Source: Bacteroidales bacterium (GTDB taxonomy: Bacteria; Bacteroidota; Bacteroidia; Bacteroidales; UBA932). From it: DNA of 55,782 nt. Positions within the stretch are counted from its first letter, which is position 1; the number at the start of each line of letters is the position of its first letter. The notes beneath the pieces were generated by a model, which made no database searches, was not told where the DNA came from, and was given only the letters and a program-made list of their open reading frames with translations. A program made the position numbers and the translations under genes. Of this stretch, positions 40,862 through 49,139 are shown in pieces. Location: NCBI GenBank assembly GCA_004556005.1, contig SFJA01000006.1, positions 1-55,782 on the forward strand, written 5' to 3'.

Positions 40862-43800
40862 TATTCGATATTTATTACGACCGTTCCTTCCTTCGCCCCA
40901 TTCTGCTCCTCTCTGCGTCTGCCGCCCGACTCTCCGGTTTCCCTGGAGTCCTGCTGAGGGTTGCGACGCTGCTTTTTCGGGAAAAGACCACGGAAGAATT
41001 CTTTCCAACTGTTGTACTCCTTCTGGTAGCTGACGCCGGCGCCGCTGCGCTGCGAGTAGTCGAGGTAGCTGGTGTAGTCGTCGGCAGAGTGGGAGAATAG
41101 GTTGACGCGGAAATTGCCCTGGCGGCCGACCTTGATGGCGACATCGACGTCTCCGACCACATCGGATCCGCTGCTGTTCATCTTGTATTGCCTGTTGCCG
41201 AAGGAACCGTTGATTATCACCCGGTTATTGAACAGCTGGGTGCTCAGCGCGACATCGAATATGTCTGTTCCGAGCTCGTTCTGCTGATATCCGAAACCGA
41301 GGTCCAGCGGGATGTCGAGTTTCTGCAGGATGGAACTGATCTGCCCTGCCATAAACTCGCCTATGTTTGAGAGAAGCACGTTGCTATTGTTCTGCACGCC
41401 GGAGTATTCGTCAGGCATGAAGCTGCCGAAAAGAAGCAGCGAAACGAACTGGCGTTGAACCTTGTCTTCCGTATTGAGAGCGCTTTCCACCTGGGATTTG
41501 GTGGCAGGGTCGAGGTCCGGGACATTGACGGAGAAGGATATGTTAGGGTTGAGTATCTTGTCGCTGACCGTTATCCCGCATTCGACAGTGCGCCGGGTAG
41601 CGACCGCAGAGGTATCTGCAAGCAGGGTGGCAAGGGATGTCTTGAGGGTGTAGAGCGCCGTCAGGTCAAGTTCGCTGTGCAGTATGTCTCCGCCGAATTT
41701 GACCGAACCGCCCTCCTTGATGGTGAACATCCTGTCAACGATTCCGGCTGCGGAAATCTTTGCCGAGCCGCCGCTGACAATGTAGTCTCCGTTGACGTTG
41801 AACAGGTTCTTGGACGGCCTTATGTCGAGAATGACGTTGCCGTTTCCATATACCGAAGCCATGCTGCCGGTGGTCTTGTCGATTTCGACGCTTGCATTGA
41901 CTCCCGGACTAACACCCAGACGGGCGTGTATCGAAATGTCATTCTTGGACTTCCTTTTCTGCTGTTCCTCCTTCTGCATCATCATCTCGTAGTGGTCGAG
42001 ATGTTTCTCCTTTTCCACGAAAGTGAGCAGGTCGCTGGTATTGCCTATCATGGAAGAGTTGAGCGAAGCATATACGTTGCCGTCTCCGGCTGTCCTGATG
42101 TCGGCGTCTATGGACAGGGCAGAGAGAGGACCCTTGAGTCTTCCTTCTCCGGACGCCCTCAGGTCGCCGTAAACAACCTGCGTGGCATTGTCCGTGTCAA
42201 GAACAAGAAGATTGCTCATCCTCAGCAGGGCATCGAGTGTAGGTCCGGTCTTTTCGTTGTAGCCCAAAGCCCCTTCTATCGTGGCGCGTCCTCCGGCATT
42301 GTCGCTGACTGACAGGGAGTTGAGCTGCAAACCGTCGTTGTTTACGCTGAAAGGACCGTCAATGAGATAATCCACGCCGGTAAATGCCGGGGCAACGTGT
42401 ATCTTATTGAGACGTGTTGCGGTGGAACTCATTTCAAGCTTGTTGCCTGAACCCTTGACCGCTATGTTTCCGCTCAGTGACCCGTCCAGCCTGCTGAAAG
42501 TCCCCGCTGTGAGAGGCTGTATGAATCCTATTTCAAACTGATCCATAAACAGGTGAGCGTCAAGTACCTTGTCATCTACGCCCCAGGTTGATGAGAACGA
42601 AAGCGTTGCCTTGTCGTTGACATAGGTGCCCAGGAATGCGCGTATCTTGCGCGTTTCGTCTTCCCAGGTACCTGCAAGGCTGATGTTTCCGATCGGGTTG
42701 TCATCGACCATCACGTCCTCGCATCCCATACGGACCATAAAGCCGAGGTGGTCGTCAACCGGCGAAATCAGGTATCCGTGTCCGGTCGCAAGCCCGCTGA
42801 AGCGGACCTTGTCCTGGAAGAATTCGTCCAAAAGCGAAAGCTCGAGGTCATCGACGTAGATGTCCAGGGTGTCGGTCTTGTTCACGGAGAGGCCGCCGTC
42901 TATCATCAGTCGCTGGAACCCGCTGCTGACCACGAAGTTGTCTATCTTGATATCCTTGCCGGCGACAATTATTTCCGATTCGTTGAACTCCCAGACGTTG
43001 TTGTCGATGCTCACGTAGGAGTCCAGCGGGTTGGCCTTGACCACTAGTTGCCCCGTCTTGTCGCGGGACAATTCTCCGTCAACGTAGAGCTCGCCGTATC
43101 CTCCTATGCCTTCCAGCGTGTCGTAATGCAGTTGGATGTTGAATCCGTTGTTCTGCACATAGGCGGTGAGCGCCGGACTGCTCATCACGATGCCTCCGAG
43201 ATACAGCGATTCTCCGCTGATTCCGGCATTGAGGCAGTCGTAGTTGTCAAAGTCTATCCTGGCGTTCTTGAGATAGTTGCCGTTGAATGCGATTCGCGGC
43301 GAACTGATCTTTCCGCTTAGAAGCCCGTTGGCATCCACGTTTATGTCCGCATAGGTGCTGTCGCTGACATAGAGCGAAGGTTTCAGCATCGAAACAATGT
43401 CGTACGGATTGTGAAGGTCAAGGTGAATCGCGTAGGTCGTTCCCGAGGTCCTGGTATCCTCTACTGCATCCTTGTACAGTACCGGCAGCTGTTTCCTCGT
43501 GGTGAGGGCCTGAATGTCCCTCAAGGCTTGTGCCGGAGAAGAAGAACCCTCGTAGCTCGCGTTGAGATAGTCTGACTCCAGGCTTATACGCGCATTATCC
43601 TGCAATACGTCAAGTCTCGCCCTTATGCTGCCGAGATGTAGCGTGTCGCTGCAGTTGTTGAGTTCTATACCGCTGATCTGTACAAGCCCGTTGGTCGCTG
43701 CCGATGCTGAATGCCTCAGGCTGCCATCGACATAGGCGGACAGGTGCACCTTGCCGTCAGGGTCAGTGCCCCCGGGAGCGCTTATGTCAAGCCTTCCGAT

Positions 43801-45486
43801 ATGGGAGCTGATGCGGAAAAACGACTCTCCGTCAGACGGGGTCTTTCCGCTGGCCGCAAGGCTGAGCTGTGCATCGGGGTCGCGGCTGTCAAGCAGCAGC
43901 TCAAATCCCTCCGTGTCGTAATAGCCGCTTGCGCTGATCCCGGCGAGGGTAAATGATCCTGAACTCACGCTGCCGATGCCGAGCGAGTCGAGTCTTATGC
44001 AAGGACTGCCGTTTTTCATCTCCAGCCCCGCCTTCGTGTGAAGATCCAGCCCGTGAACGGGGATTGAGGCCATTATCTTGCTGACATCCAGCCCTTTTGT
44101 GCTTACGCTGGCCTCGGCGGAGAGCCTGTCCGGCTTGAGAAGATTGCTTACGAGGGCATCAATCTCCACCCTTCCCGTAGCGGAATTGCCTAAAGTTCCC
44201 TTGATCTGAGCCCTGTTGAGCAGGCCTTTTACCTCTGCGTCAAGCTCCAGCACCTGCCCCGGGGCTATCCCGGAAACAGTTGCAGGCAGTGCGCTGCCTG
44301 TCCAGTTGGAGACGAATTGTCCCAGCCCCTGCACCGCGAATCGCAGACCTTCGGCGCGTGCGTCCAGCGCCATTTCTTCGATCTCAGGCAGGCCGGTGAT
44401 TCTTCCGCGAAGGGTGCCGACGAGGATGCTGTCGCTCTCCGGTGTGCTTGCCGTGAAATGCAGGGCATTGATGTCCAGGTCATCGACATAGCCCTCGGCG
44501 TCTGAGTCCTTGATGTTCAGTATCAAGCGGTTGTCAGGCAGAGCCCCTCCGGAGAATGCGTTGATGGTCTGCATTCCGAGAGTGCCGTGAAGTCCTTCCA
44601 CTCCCATTCTGACGCTGTGTATGTAGTCCGAGAACTGATCGGCATTGAGATAGCTCATCGTGTAGCAGTCTAGCCGCAGGTCGGACCAGGCGTCAACCAG
44701 ATGTATGTCGTCGATTATGGTCTTGCCCTGACCGACCACGCAGCTTCCGGTCAGGGACAGGAGTTCGTATCCGCTTTTTTCCTTCGCGCTGCAACTCTCG
44801 CAGACGGCATACATCTTTCCTCCCGTAAAACGCAGGTCGCGTCCCTTGAGGCTGCTGACGGTGACGTCCATATCGAAGTAATTGATGCCTCCGCTGAATG
44901 AGGAAGAATCTTCGGGCGAGCGCATCGTGTATCGAATATTGCGTGCATTCAGAGTCTTGAGGTCAAATAAGTTGCCGAGTTCCATTTCTTCGTCATCGCT
45001 TACGATGCGGAAAATCCTTGTGAGATTGCTGCTGAAGATGCTGTCGGGCTCCACGATGTAATTAAAGACGGCGTCGTCGATATCGACTCTGCCCAGATGC
45101 AGGCCGCCACCGTCGAGCAGACCTTTCAGGGTAAAGGTGGCGGAAATGCTTCCGGCGTGGAAAAGGGTGTCTTCCGGCTCCCAGTCGCCCTCCAGGCTGT
45201 CCGTCAGCGGGTTTGCCTCGAGGTCCGAACGGTGGAGTCCGGAGCGGGTGACCATAGGGTCGTTGTCGGTAATGGTGATGTCCTTAAGAAGGAATGCATT
45301 GAGAGCCAATATGTTGACTTCCGATACGCTGACCTTTCCGTCAAACTTGTCAAGGAAGCGTGATATGAGCGAGGATGCGATACGGGTCTGCACTGCCGGC
45401 ACTTGAAGTACCAGAATCAGGGAGGCCAAGGCTAGCAGGATAAGACCGGCTATGCGCCTCAGTATGCCGTATGTGCGTTCCTTCAT
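40861..45486 (-). CDS. tamB: Translocation/assembly module TamB-like protein
   Basis: 1541 residues. A single N-terminal membrane helix (about 8-30) anchors it in the inner membrane; the long middle is the repetitive beta-helical groove of AsmA/TamB proteins (numerous D/N-G-x-L-x-V repeats), and the C-terminal ~300 residues form the DUF490 TamB domain (SALNTEDKVQRQFVSLLLFGSFM, VGRQGNFRVNLFSH). Such proteins move phospholipids or assist outer-membrane protein insertion. A tail rich in Arg/Gln/Glu follows (FPKKQRRNPQQDSRETGE). mtaB follows with a one-base overlap. No tamA is in the window. Confidence 0.92.
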   Translation of the reverse strand: MKERTYGILRRIAGLILLALASLILVLQVPAVQTRIASSLISRFLDKFDGKVSVSEVNILALNAFLLKDITITDNDPMVTRSGLHRSDLEANPLTDSLEGDWEPEDTLFHAGSISATFTLKGLLDGGGLHLGRVDIDDAVFNYIVEPDSIFSSNLTRIFRIVSDDEEMELGNLFDLKTLNARNIRYTMRSPEDSSSFSGGINYFDMDVTVSSLKGRDLRFTGGKMYAVCESCSAKEKSGYELLSLTGSCVVGQGKTIIDDIHLVDAWSDLRLDCYTMSYLNADQFSDYIHSVRMGVEGLHGTLGMQTINAFSGGALPDNRLILNIKDSDAEGYVDDLDINALHFTASTPESDSILVGTLRGRITGLPEIEEMALDARAEGLRFAVQGLGQFVSNWTGSALPATVSGIAPGQVLELDAEVKGLLNRAQIKGTLGNSATGRVEIDALVSNLLKPDRLSAEASVSTKGLDVSKIMASIPVHGLDLHTKAGLEMKNGSPCIRLDSLGIGSVSSGSFTLAGISASGYYDTEGFELLLDSRDPDAQLSLAASGKTPSDGESFFRISSHIGRLDISAPGGTDPDGKVHLSAYVDGSLRHSASAATNGLVQISGIELNNCSDTLHLGSIRARLDVLQDNARISLESDYLNASYEGSSSPAQALRDIQALTTRKQLPVLYKDAVEDTRTSGTTYAIHLDLHNPYDIVSMLKPSLYVSDSTYADINVDANGLLSGKISSPRIAFNGNYLKNARIDFDNYDCLNAGISGESLYLGGIVMSSPALTAYVQNNGFNIQLHYDTLEGIGGYGELYVDGELSRDKTGQLVVKANPLDSYVSIDNNVWEFNESEIIVAGKDIKIDNFVVSSGFQRLMIDGGLSVNKTDTLDIYVDDLELSLLDEFFQDKVRFSGLATGHGYLISPVDDHLGFMVRMGCEDVMVDDNPIGNISLAGTWEDETRKIRAFLGTYVNDKATLSFSSTWGVDDKVLDAHLFMDQFEIGFIQPLTAGTFSRLDGSLSGNIAVKGSGNKLEMSSTATRLNKIHVAPAFTGVDYLIDGPFSVNNDGLQLNSLSVSDNAGGRATIEGALGYNEKTGPTLDALLRMSNLLVLDTDNATQVVYGDLRASGEGRLKGPLSALSIDADIRTAGDGNVYASLNSSMIGNTSDLLTFVEKEKHLDHYEMMMQKEEQQKRKSKNDISIHARLGVSPGVNASVEIDKTTGSMASVYGNGNVILDIRPSKNLFNVNGDYIVSGGSAKISAAGIVDRMFTIKEGGSVKFGGDILHSELDLTALYTLKTSLATLLADTSAVATRRTVECGITVSDKILNPNISFSVNVPDLDPATKSQVESALNTEDKVQRQFVSLLLFGSFMPDEYSGVQNNSNVLLSNIGEFMAGQISSILQKLDIPLDLGFGYQQNELGTDIFDVALSTQLFNNRVIINGSFGNRQYKMNSSGSDVVGDVDVAIKVGRQGNFRVNLFSHSADDYTSYLDYSQRSGAGVSYQKEYNSWKEFFRGLFPKKQRRNPQQDSRETGESGGRRREEQNGAKEGTVVINIE

Positions 45487-45498
45487 ACTCTAAACCTA

Positions 45499-45506
45499 CA
45501 AATATA
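45499..45506 (-). promoter_or_regulatory. -7 box for tamB-mtaB
   Basis: TATATTTG on the minus strand, 12 bases before the tamB ATG. Confidence 0.6.
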
Positions 45507-45519
45507 ACGAAATTATTGC

Positions 45520-45527
45520 TAAATTTG
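45520..45527 (+). promoter_or_regulatory. -7 box for tsaD
   Basis: TAAATTTG on the plus strand, 36 bases before the tsaD ATG; divergent from the tamB box with 13 bases between. Confidence 0.6.
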
Positions 45528-45551
45528 CACTTGCTCGCTAATATATACGCG

Positions 45552-45563
45552 ATGGAAAAATAG
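45552..45563 (+). CDS. Possible 3-codon upstream ORF before tsaD
   Basis: ATG GAA AAA TAG immediately abuts the tsaD ATG (TAGATG). It may be a minimal leader peptide for translational coupling or a chance ATG; only in the tsaD frame context does it gain meaning. Confidence 0.3.
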   Translation: MEK

Positions 45564-46592
45564 ATGGCTGATATTATTCTTGGCATAGAATCTTCTTGCG
45601 ACGACACTTCTGCCGCAGTGATAAGGGACGGATATCTCCTGTCCAACGTAATTGCCTCACAGGAGGTGCATAAGGCATACGGGGGAGTCGTTCCGGAACT
45701 TGCTTCAAGAGCCCACGAACTGAACATAGTACCCGTGGTCTCCGAAGCTGTGAAAAGGGCTGGAATAGAGCTCTCGGACCTTAGTGCGATCGCCTTTACA
45801 AGAGGCCCGGGACTGCTCGGTTCATTGCTGGTCGGAACTTCCTTTGCCAAGACACTTTCCGTTTCGCTCGGCATTCCTGTAGTTGACGTGAACCATCTTC
45901 AGGGACACATACTTGCCTGCTTCATAAGGCAGGAGGGCGTTCCCGTATGTGAACCTCGCTTCCCATATCTCTGTCTGCTTGTCAGCGGAGGCAACTCTCA
46001 GATAGTCAAGGTAAACAGTCCTTTGGACTTTGAGATACTGGGACAGACCATAGACGATGCCGTAGGCGAGGCTTTCGACAAATGCTCGAAGATGATGGGC
46101 CTTGGCTATCCGGGAGGACCGGTCATAGACCGACTTGCCAGGCAGGGCGATCCGACGCGTTTCAAGTTTGCAAAACCGCATGTTCCAGGGCTGGACTACT
46201 CTTTCAGCGGCATCAAGACTTCGCTTCTGTACTTTGTCAGGGATGAGATGCAGAAAGATCCGGATTTTATGGAAAAAAACAAGGAGGACATCTGCGCCTC
46301 CTTCCAGAAATGCCTCATCGACATACTGCTTGACAAACTTGTCAAGGCGGCAGCCCGGACAGGAATCAAGGACATCACGATAGGCGGGGGAGTCTCAGCC
46401 AACAGCGGCCTGCGTGAAAGGATAATCCTCGAGGGGAAAAATCGGGGCTGGCGAACCTTCCTGCCGGAATTTAAGTTCACGACCGACAATGCCGCAATGA
46501 TAGCCGTGGCCGGTTATCACCGTTACCTGGCCGGGGCCAGGGCTGCTCTGGATGCCGCCCCGCTGTCAAGGCTGACCCAGGATTCCCTTTAG
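45564..46592 (+). CDS. tsaD: tRNA N6-adenosine threonylcarbamoyltransferase (TsaD)
   Basis: 342-residue ASKHA-fold enzyme that transfers threonylcarbamoyl to A37 of tRNA, with TsaB and TsaE (not in this window). GIESSCDDTSAAV is the classical start, NHLQGHI near 109-115 supplies the two iron-binding His, and GPGGPVIDRLA plus a C-terminal DNAAMIAVAG complete the site. The product is the substrate of MtaB encoded nearby. Its last 27 bases overlap the convergent HAD gene. Confidence 0.96.
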   Translation: MADIILGIESSCDDTSAAVIRDGYLLSNVIASQEVHKAYGGVVPELASRAHELNIVPVVSEAVKRAGIELSDLSAIAFTRGPGLLGSLLVGTSFAKTLSVSLGIPVVDVNHLQGHILACFIRQEGVPVCEPRFPYLCLLVSGGNSQIVKVNSPLDFEILGQTIDDAVGEAFDKCSKMMGLGYPGGPVIDRLARQGDPTRFKFAKPHVPGLDYSFSGIKTSLLYFVRDEMQKDPDFMEKNKEDICASFQKCLIDILLDKLVKAAARTGIKDITIGGGVSANSGLRERIILEGKNRGWRTFLPEFKFTTDNAAMIAVAGYHRYLAGARAALDAAPLSRLTQDSL

Positions 46593-47195
46593 CATTTCTT
46601 CTGCGTTTCTTGCTCTCAGATGAGATGGAAAGCCGGACGGATTGCGGTCTGCCCAGTCGGCAAGCATGAATTCTGTTCCCGCACCTTTTGCGCACCGGCA
46701 GTCAAAAATCGTATCTCCGACATAGATCGTCGACGAGGCTTCCGCTCCGCTCCTTTTGAGATATTCCAGAGCCGGCTCCGGGTCTGGTTTGTGCCTAAGG
46801 CTGTCTTCGGCACATATCTCAACTTCAAAATAGGCTCTCAAAGGCTGCACGACCGGGTCATTTTCAAACTCCTGCCTGGTCCTGGAAGTAACGCAGCCAA
46901 TTTTGCAGCCCGCTTCGGAGAGCACGGGCATCATCTCCGAAATGCCGGGAAATATTTTCATAAGATACCTCAGTTCCACGAAATACCTTTCCCACAGATC
47001 CGCAAATTCCTCAGGCTCGGGATACTCAAGCAACTTGGGTACGTTTACGCTCGGAATGCCGAAATAAGTATATGCCTCATCGTAAGACATCTCCCTGTGC
47101 ATCAGCTCCTTGACTGTTCTGATCAGGGAATGTACTCCTGTCCCCTCGGTATCTATCAGGGTGCCGTCGATGTCAAAGATTACGTTTTTGTACAT
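46566..47195 (-). CDS. HAD-family hydrolase, phosphoglycolate phosphatase-like
   Basis: 209 residues from the ATG at 47195, one base after the cdd stop. Motif I is FDIDGTLIDTE, motif II CVTSRT, the Lys box HKPDPEPALEYL and motif IV GDTIFDCRCAKGAG. It is a C1-cap HAD like PGP; the substrate is not known. It follows cdd as the second gene of a minus-strand pair and overlaps the end of tsaD by 27 bases. Confidence 0.85.
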   Translation of the reverse strand: MYKNVIFDIDGTLIDTEGTGVHSLIRTVKELMHREMSYDEAYTYFGIPSVNVPKLLEYPEPEEFADLWERYFVELRYLMKIFPGISEMMPVLSEAGCKIGCVTSRTRQEFENDPVVQPLRAYFEVEICAEDSLRHKPDPEPALEYLKRSGAEASSTIYVGDTIFDCRCAKGAGTEFMLADWADRNPSGFPSHLRARNAEEMLKGILGQP

Positions 47196-47196
47196 G

Positions 47197-47670
47197 CTAT
47201 ATTCCGTCAAAAATCAAAGGCAGGATGTCGTCCACGCAGCGGAATTTCCAGATGCGCGAACTTCCAATCATAATCACGCTCATAGGCTTGCCCGACTTGG
47301 CCTGGTACTGGGCCATTACCTGTCTGCAGGCTCCGCACGGTGTGCATGGCTCCTTTCCCAGTCGGCCATAGACTCCACCGGCTATCGCTATCGAGAGCAT
47401 TTCCTTGTCGGGATACCTGGCGCTTGCGGCAAACATTGCGGTCCTTTCAGCGCACAGTCCTGAAGGAAACGCCGCGTTTTCCTGGTTTGCACCCCGGACT
47501 ATCTGACCGTTGGACATCCTGACGGCGGCTCCGACGTGATACCTTGAATATGGCGCATATGCACCGTTCATCGCTTCCATTGCCTCGCAGACAAGTTCAC
47601 GGTCTTCGGGAAGCATTTCTTCGGGACAACGGTACTCTTCATAGCTGATCTTAATTTCTTTTTCTGTCAT
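47197..47670 (-). CDS. cdd: Cytidine deaminase
   Basis: 157-residue zinc enzyme that converts cytidine or deoxycytidine to uridine forms for nucleotide salvage. The zinc site is C73-A-E75 (LCAERTAM) and P-C-G-A-C (C112 and C115), with Glu75 the catalytic residue. APYSRYHVGAAVR is the substrate strand. Length above the usual 130-140 is due to an N-terminal stretch of about 25 residues. The HAD gene follows after one base. Start taken at the ATG at 47668-47670. Confidence 0.94.
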   Translation of the reverse strand: MTEKEIKISYEEYRCPEEMLPEDRELVCEAMEAMNGAYAPYSRYHVGAAVRMSNGQIVRGANQENAAFPSGLCAERTAMFAASARYPDKEMLSIAIAGGVYGRLGKEPCTPCGACRQVMAQYQAKSGKPMSVIMIGSSRIWKFRCVDDILPLIFDGI

Positions 47671-47716
47671 ACCGTGCTTATTAGTGTTATTTTGCCCGAA
47701 TTTAGCTAAAATTCGG

Positions 47717-47732
47717 TACCTTTGCAAATATA
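47717..47732. promoter_or_regulatory. Back-to-back -7 boxes for mnmA (+) and cdd (-)
   Basis: TACCTTTG (47717-47724, plus) is directly joined to CAAATATA (47725-47732), which reads TATATTTG on the minus strand. Each fits TAnnTTTG, so the 16-bp block TACCTTTGCAAATATA holds two opposing promoters that share the same melted region. The plus transcript leads to mnmA with about 70 bases of leader, the minus one to cdd with about 50. Confidence 0.6.
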
Positions 47733-47798
47733 TTGCAGGTCTGTGTCTCTTGGGCGCGACCTGACGATGGCTGTCAAACAATTGTTATCTCTGATGGT

Positions 47799-49130
47799 AT
47801 GAAAATCTGCGTCGGACTGTCTGGAGGTGTCGATTCCTCCGTTGCCGCCCTGCTTCTCAAAAGGCAGGGATATGATGTCTTTGCAATGTTTATGCAGAAC
47901 TGGCACGATACCGAGGGTACCCTTCACGGCGACTGCGAATGGGAGGAAGACCGTTTCGTCGCCGAACTTGTCGCCCGCAAGATAGGCATACCCTTTTATT
48001 TCGTTGATCTCAGCGAACAGTACAGGCAGAGGGTGGTCGATTATATGTTTGACGAATACTCCCGCGGCCGTACGCCCAACCCTGACGTGCTCTGTAACCG
48101 CGAAATCAAGTTCGATGCCTTCCTCGAGGCGGCCCGAAGGATGGGTGCCGACAAGGTAGCAACGGGGCACTACTGCCGCAAGGAGCCTGCGCTCGGACCT
48201 GATGGAAAGCAGCTTACGGACTCGGACGGGAAGCCGCTGTGGCGCATACTCGAGGGTTCGGACCCGAACAAGGACCAGAGTTACTTCCTTTGCCAATTGA
48301 CTCAGGATCAGCTTGATGCAGCTCTTTTTCCTATTGGTGACATAGCCAAGCCCCAGGTCCGCGCACTTGCCCGCGAGGCCGACCTGCCTTCTGCCGAAAA
48401 GAAGGATTCGCAGGGAATATGCTTTGTTGGCAAGGTTGACCTGCCCGTTTTCCTTCAGCAGAAGCTCAAGTCAGTCGAAGGCGAGGTGGTCGAGGTCTTT
48501 GACCGCTTCTATCAAGACTCCGACCTGTGGCAGGAACAGCAGAAACTTCTGCGAAAGGCATTTGACGAGGCTATGCTCGTGCCCGGGGATACGCTTTCGG
48601 ACGAGGAACTTCTTCTTCTCTGCCGCCAGCAGGACTACTCCCGGATTGTTTTTGAGAGCGAAAGCTACCGCTCCGGCAAGCACCATGTACGCAAGACCCG
48701 CAACAAGCCTCATCCGTGGGGGAATTCTGCCGGGAGGCACGAGGGCGCCCAGTTCTATACACTTGGCCAGCGCAAGGGGCTTTCGATAGGCGGACATACC
48801 GAACCTTTGTTCGTCATAGCTACCGATATGGATTCCAACAGGGTTTACGTCGGCGAAGGCGCAAGCCACAAGGGCCTTTTCCGCAGCTGTCTGCACATAG
48901 ACTGCGGGGAGATTCACTGGATCAGGCCAGACCTTGAGATGCGCCCGGGCGAATGCCGCCGCTACCGTGTGCGCATTCGCTACCGCCAGCCATTGCAGGA
49001 AGCGACACTGCTTATGCGTCCGACTGGTCTGTACATACTTTTTGACGAAGCGCAGCGCAGCATTACCCCGGGGCAGTTCGCCGTCTGGTACGACAGTTCG
49101 GGCGAAATGCTGGGCAGCGGTGTGATATAG
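47799..49130 (+). CDS. mnmA: tRNA-specific 2-thiouridylase MnmA with enlarged insert
   Basis: 443-residue enzyme that thiolates U34 of tRNA Lys, Glu and Gln. PP-loop GLSGGVDSS (6-14), catalytic cysteines in LCNREIKF (near 98) and GICFVG (near 207), and the domain motif GAQFYTLGQRKGLSIGG. Typical MnmA has about 360-370 residues with a loop of roughly 15 between FLQQKL and the GRHEG strand; here the loop is about 80 residues (near 230-311), polar, with a KTRNKPHPWG segment. Bacteroidota MnmA proteins have a longer loop in general, but this one is long. The following gene starts 9 bases later with an SD site. Confidence 0.94.
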   Translation: MKICVGLSGGVDSSVAALLLKRQGYDVFAMFMQNWHDTEGTLHGDCEWEEDRFVAELVARKIGIPFYFVDLSEQYRQRVVDYMFDEYSRGRTPNPDVLCNREIKFDAFLEAARRMGADKVATGHYCRKEPALGPDGKQLTDSDGKPLWRILEGSDPNKDQSYFLCQLTQDQLDAALFPIGDIAKPQVRALAREADLPSAEKKDSQGICFVGKVDLPVFLQQKLKSVEGEVVEVFDRFYQDSDLWQEQQKLLRKAFDEAMLVPGDTLSDEELLLLCRQQDYSRIVFESESYRSGKHHVRKTRNKPHPWGNSAGRHEGAQFYTLGQRKGLSIGGHTEPLFVIATDMDSNRVYVGEGASHKGLFRSCLHIDCGEIHWIRPDLEMRPGECRRYRVRIRYRQPLQEATLLMRPTGLYILFDEAQRSITPGQFAVWYDSSGEMLGSGVI

Positions 49131-49133
49131 GAG
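49129..49133 (+). promoter_or_regulatory. Shine-Dalgarno-like AGGAG before the FAD oxidoreductase gene
   Basis: AGGAG overlaps the mnmA stop region and sits 6 bases before the ATG at 49140. Confidence 0.55.
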
Positions 49134-49139
49134 AATTAT

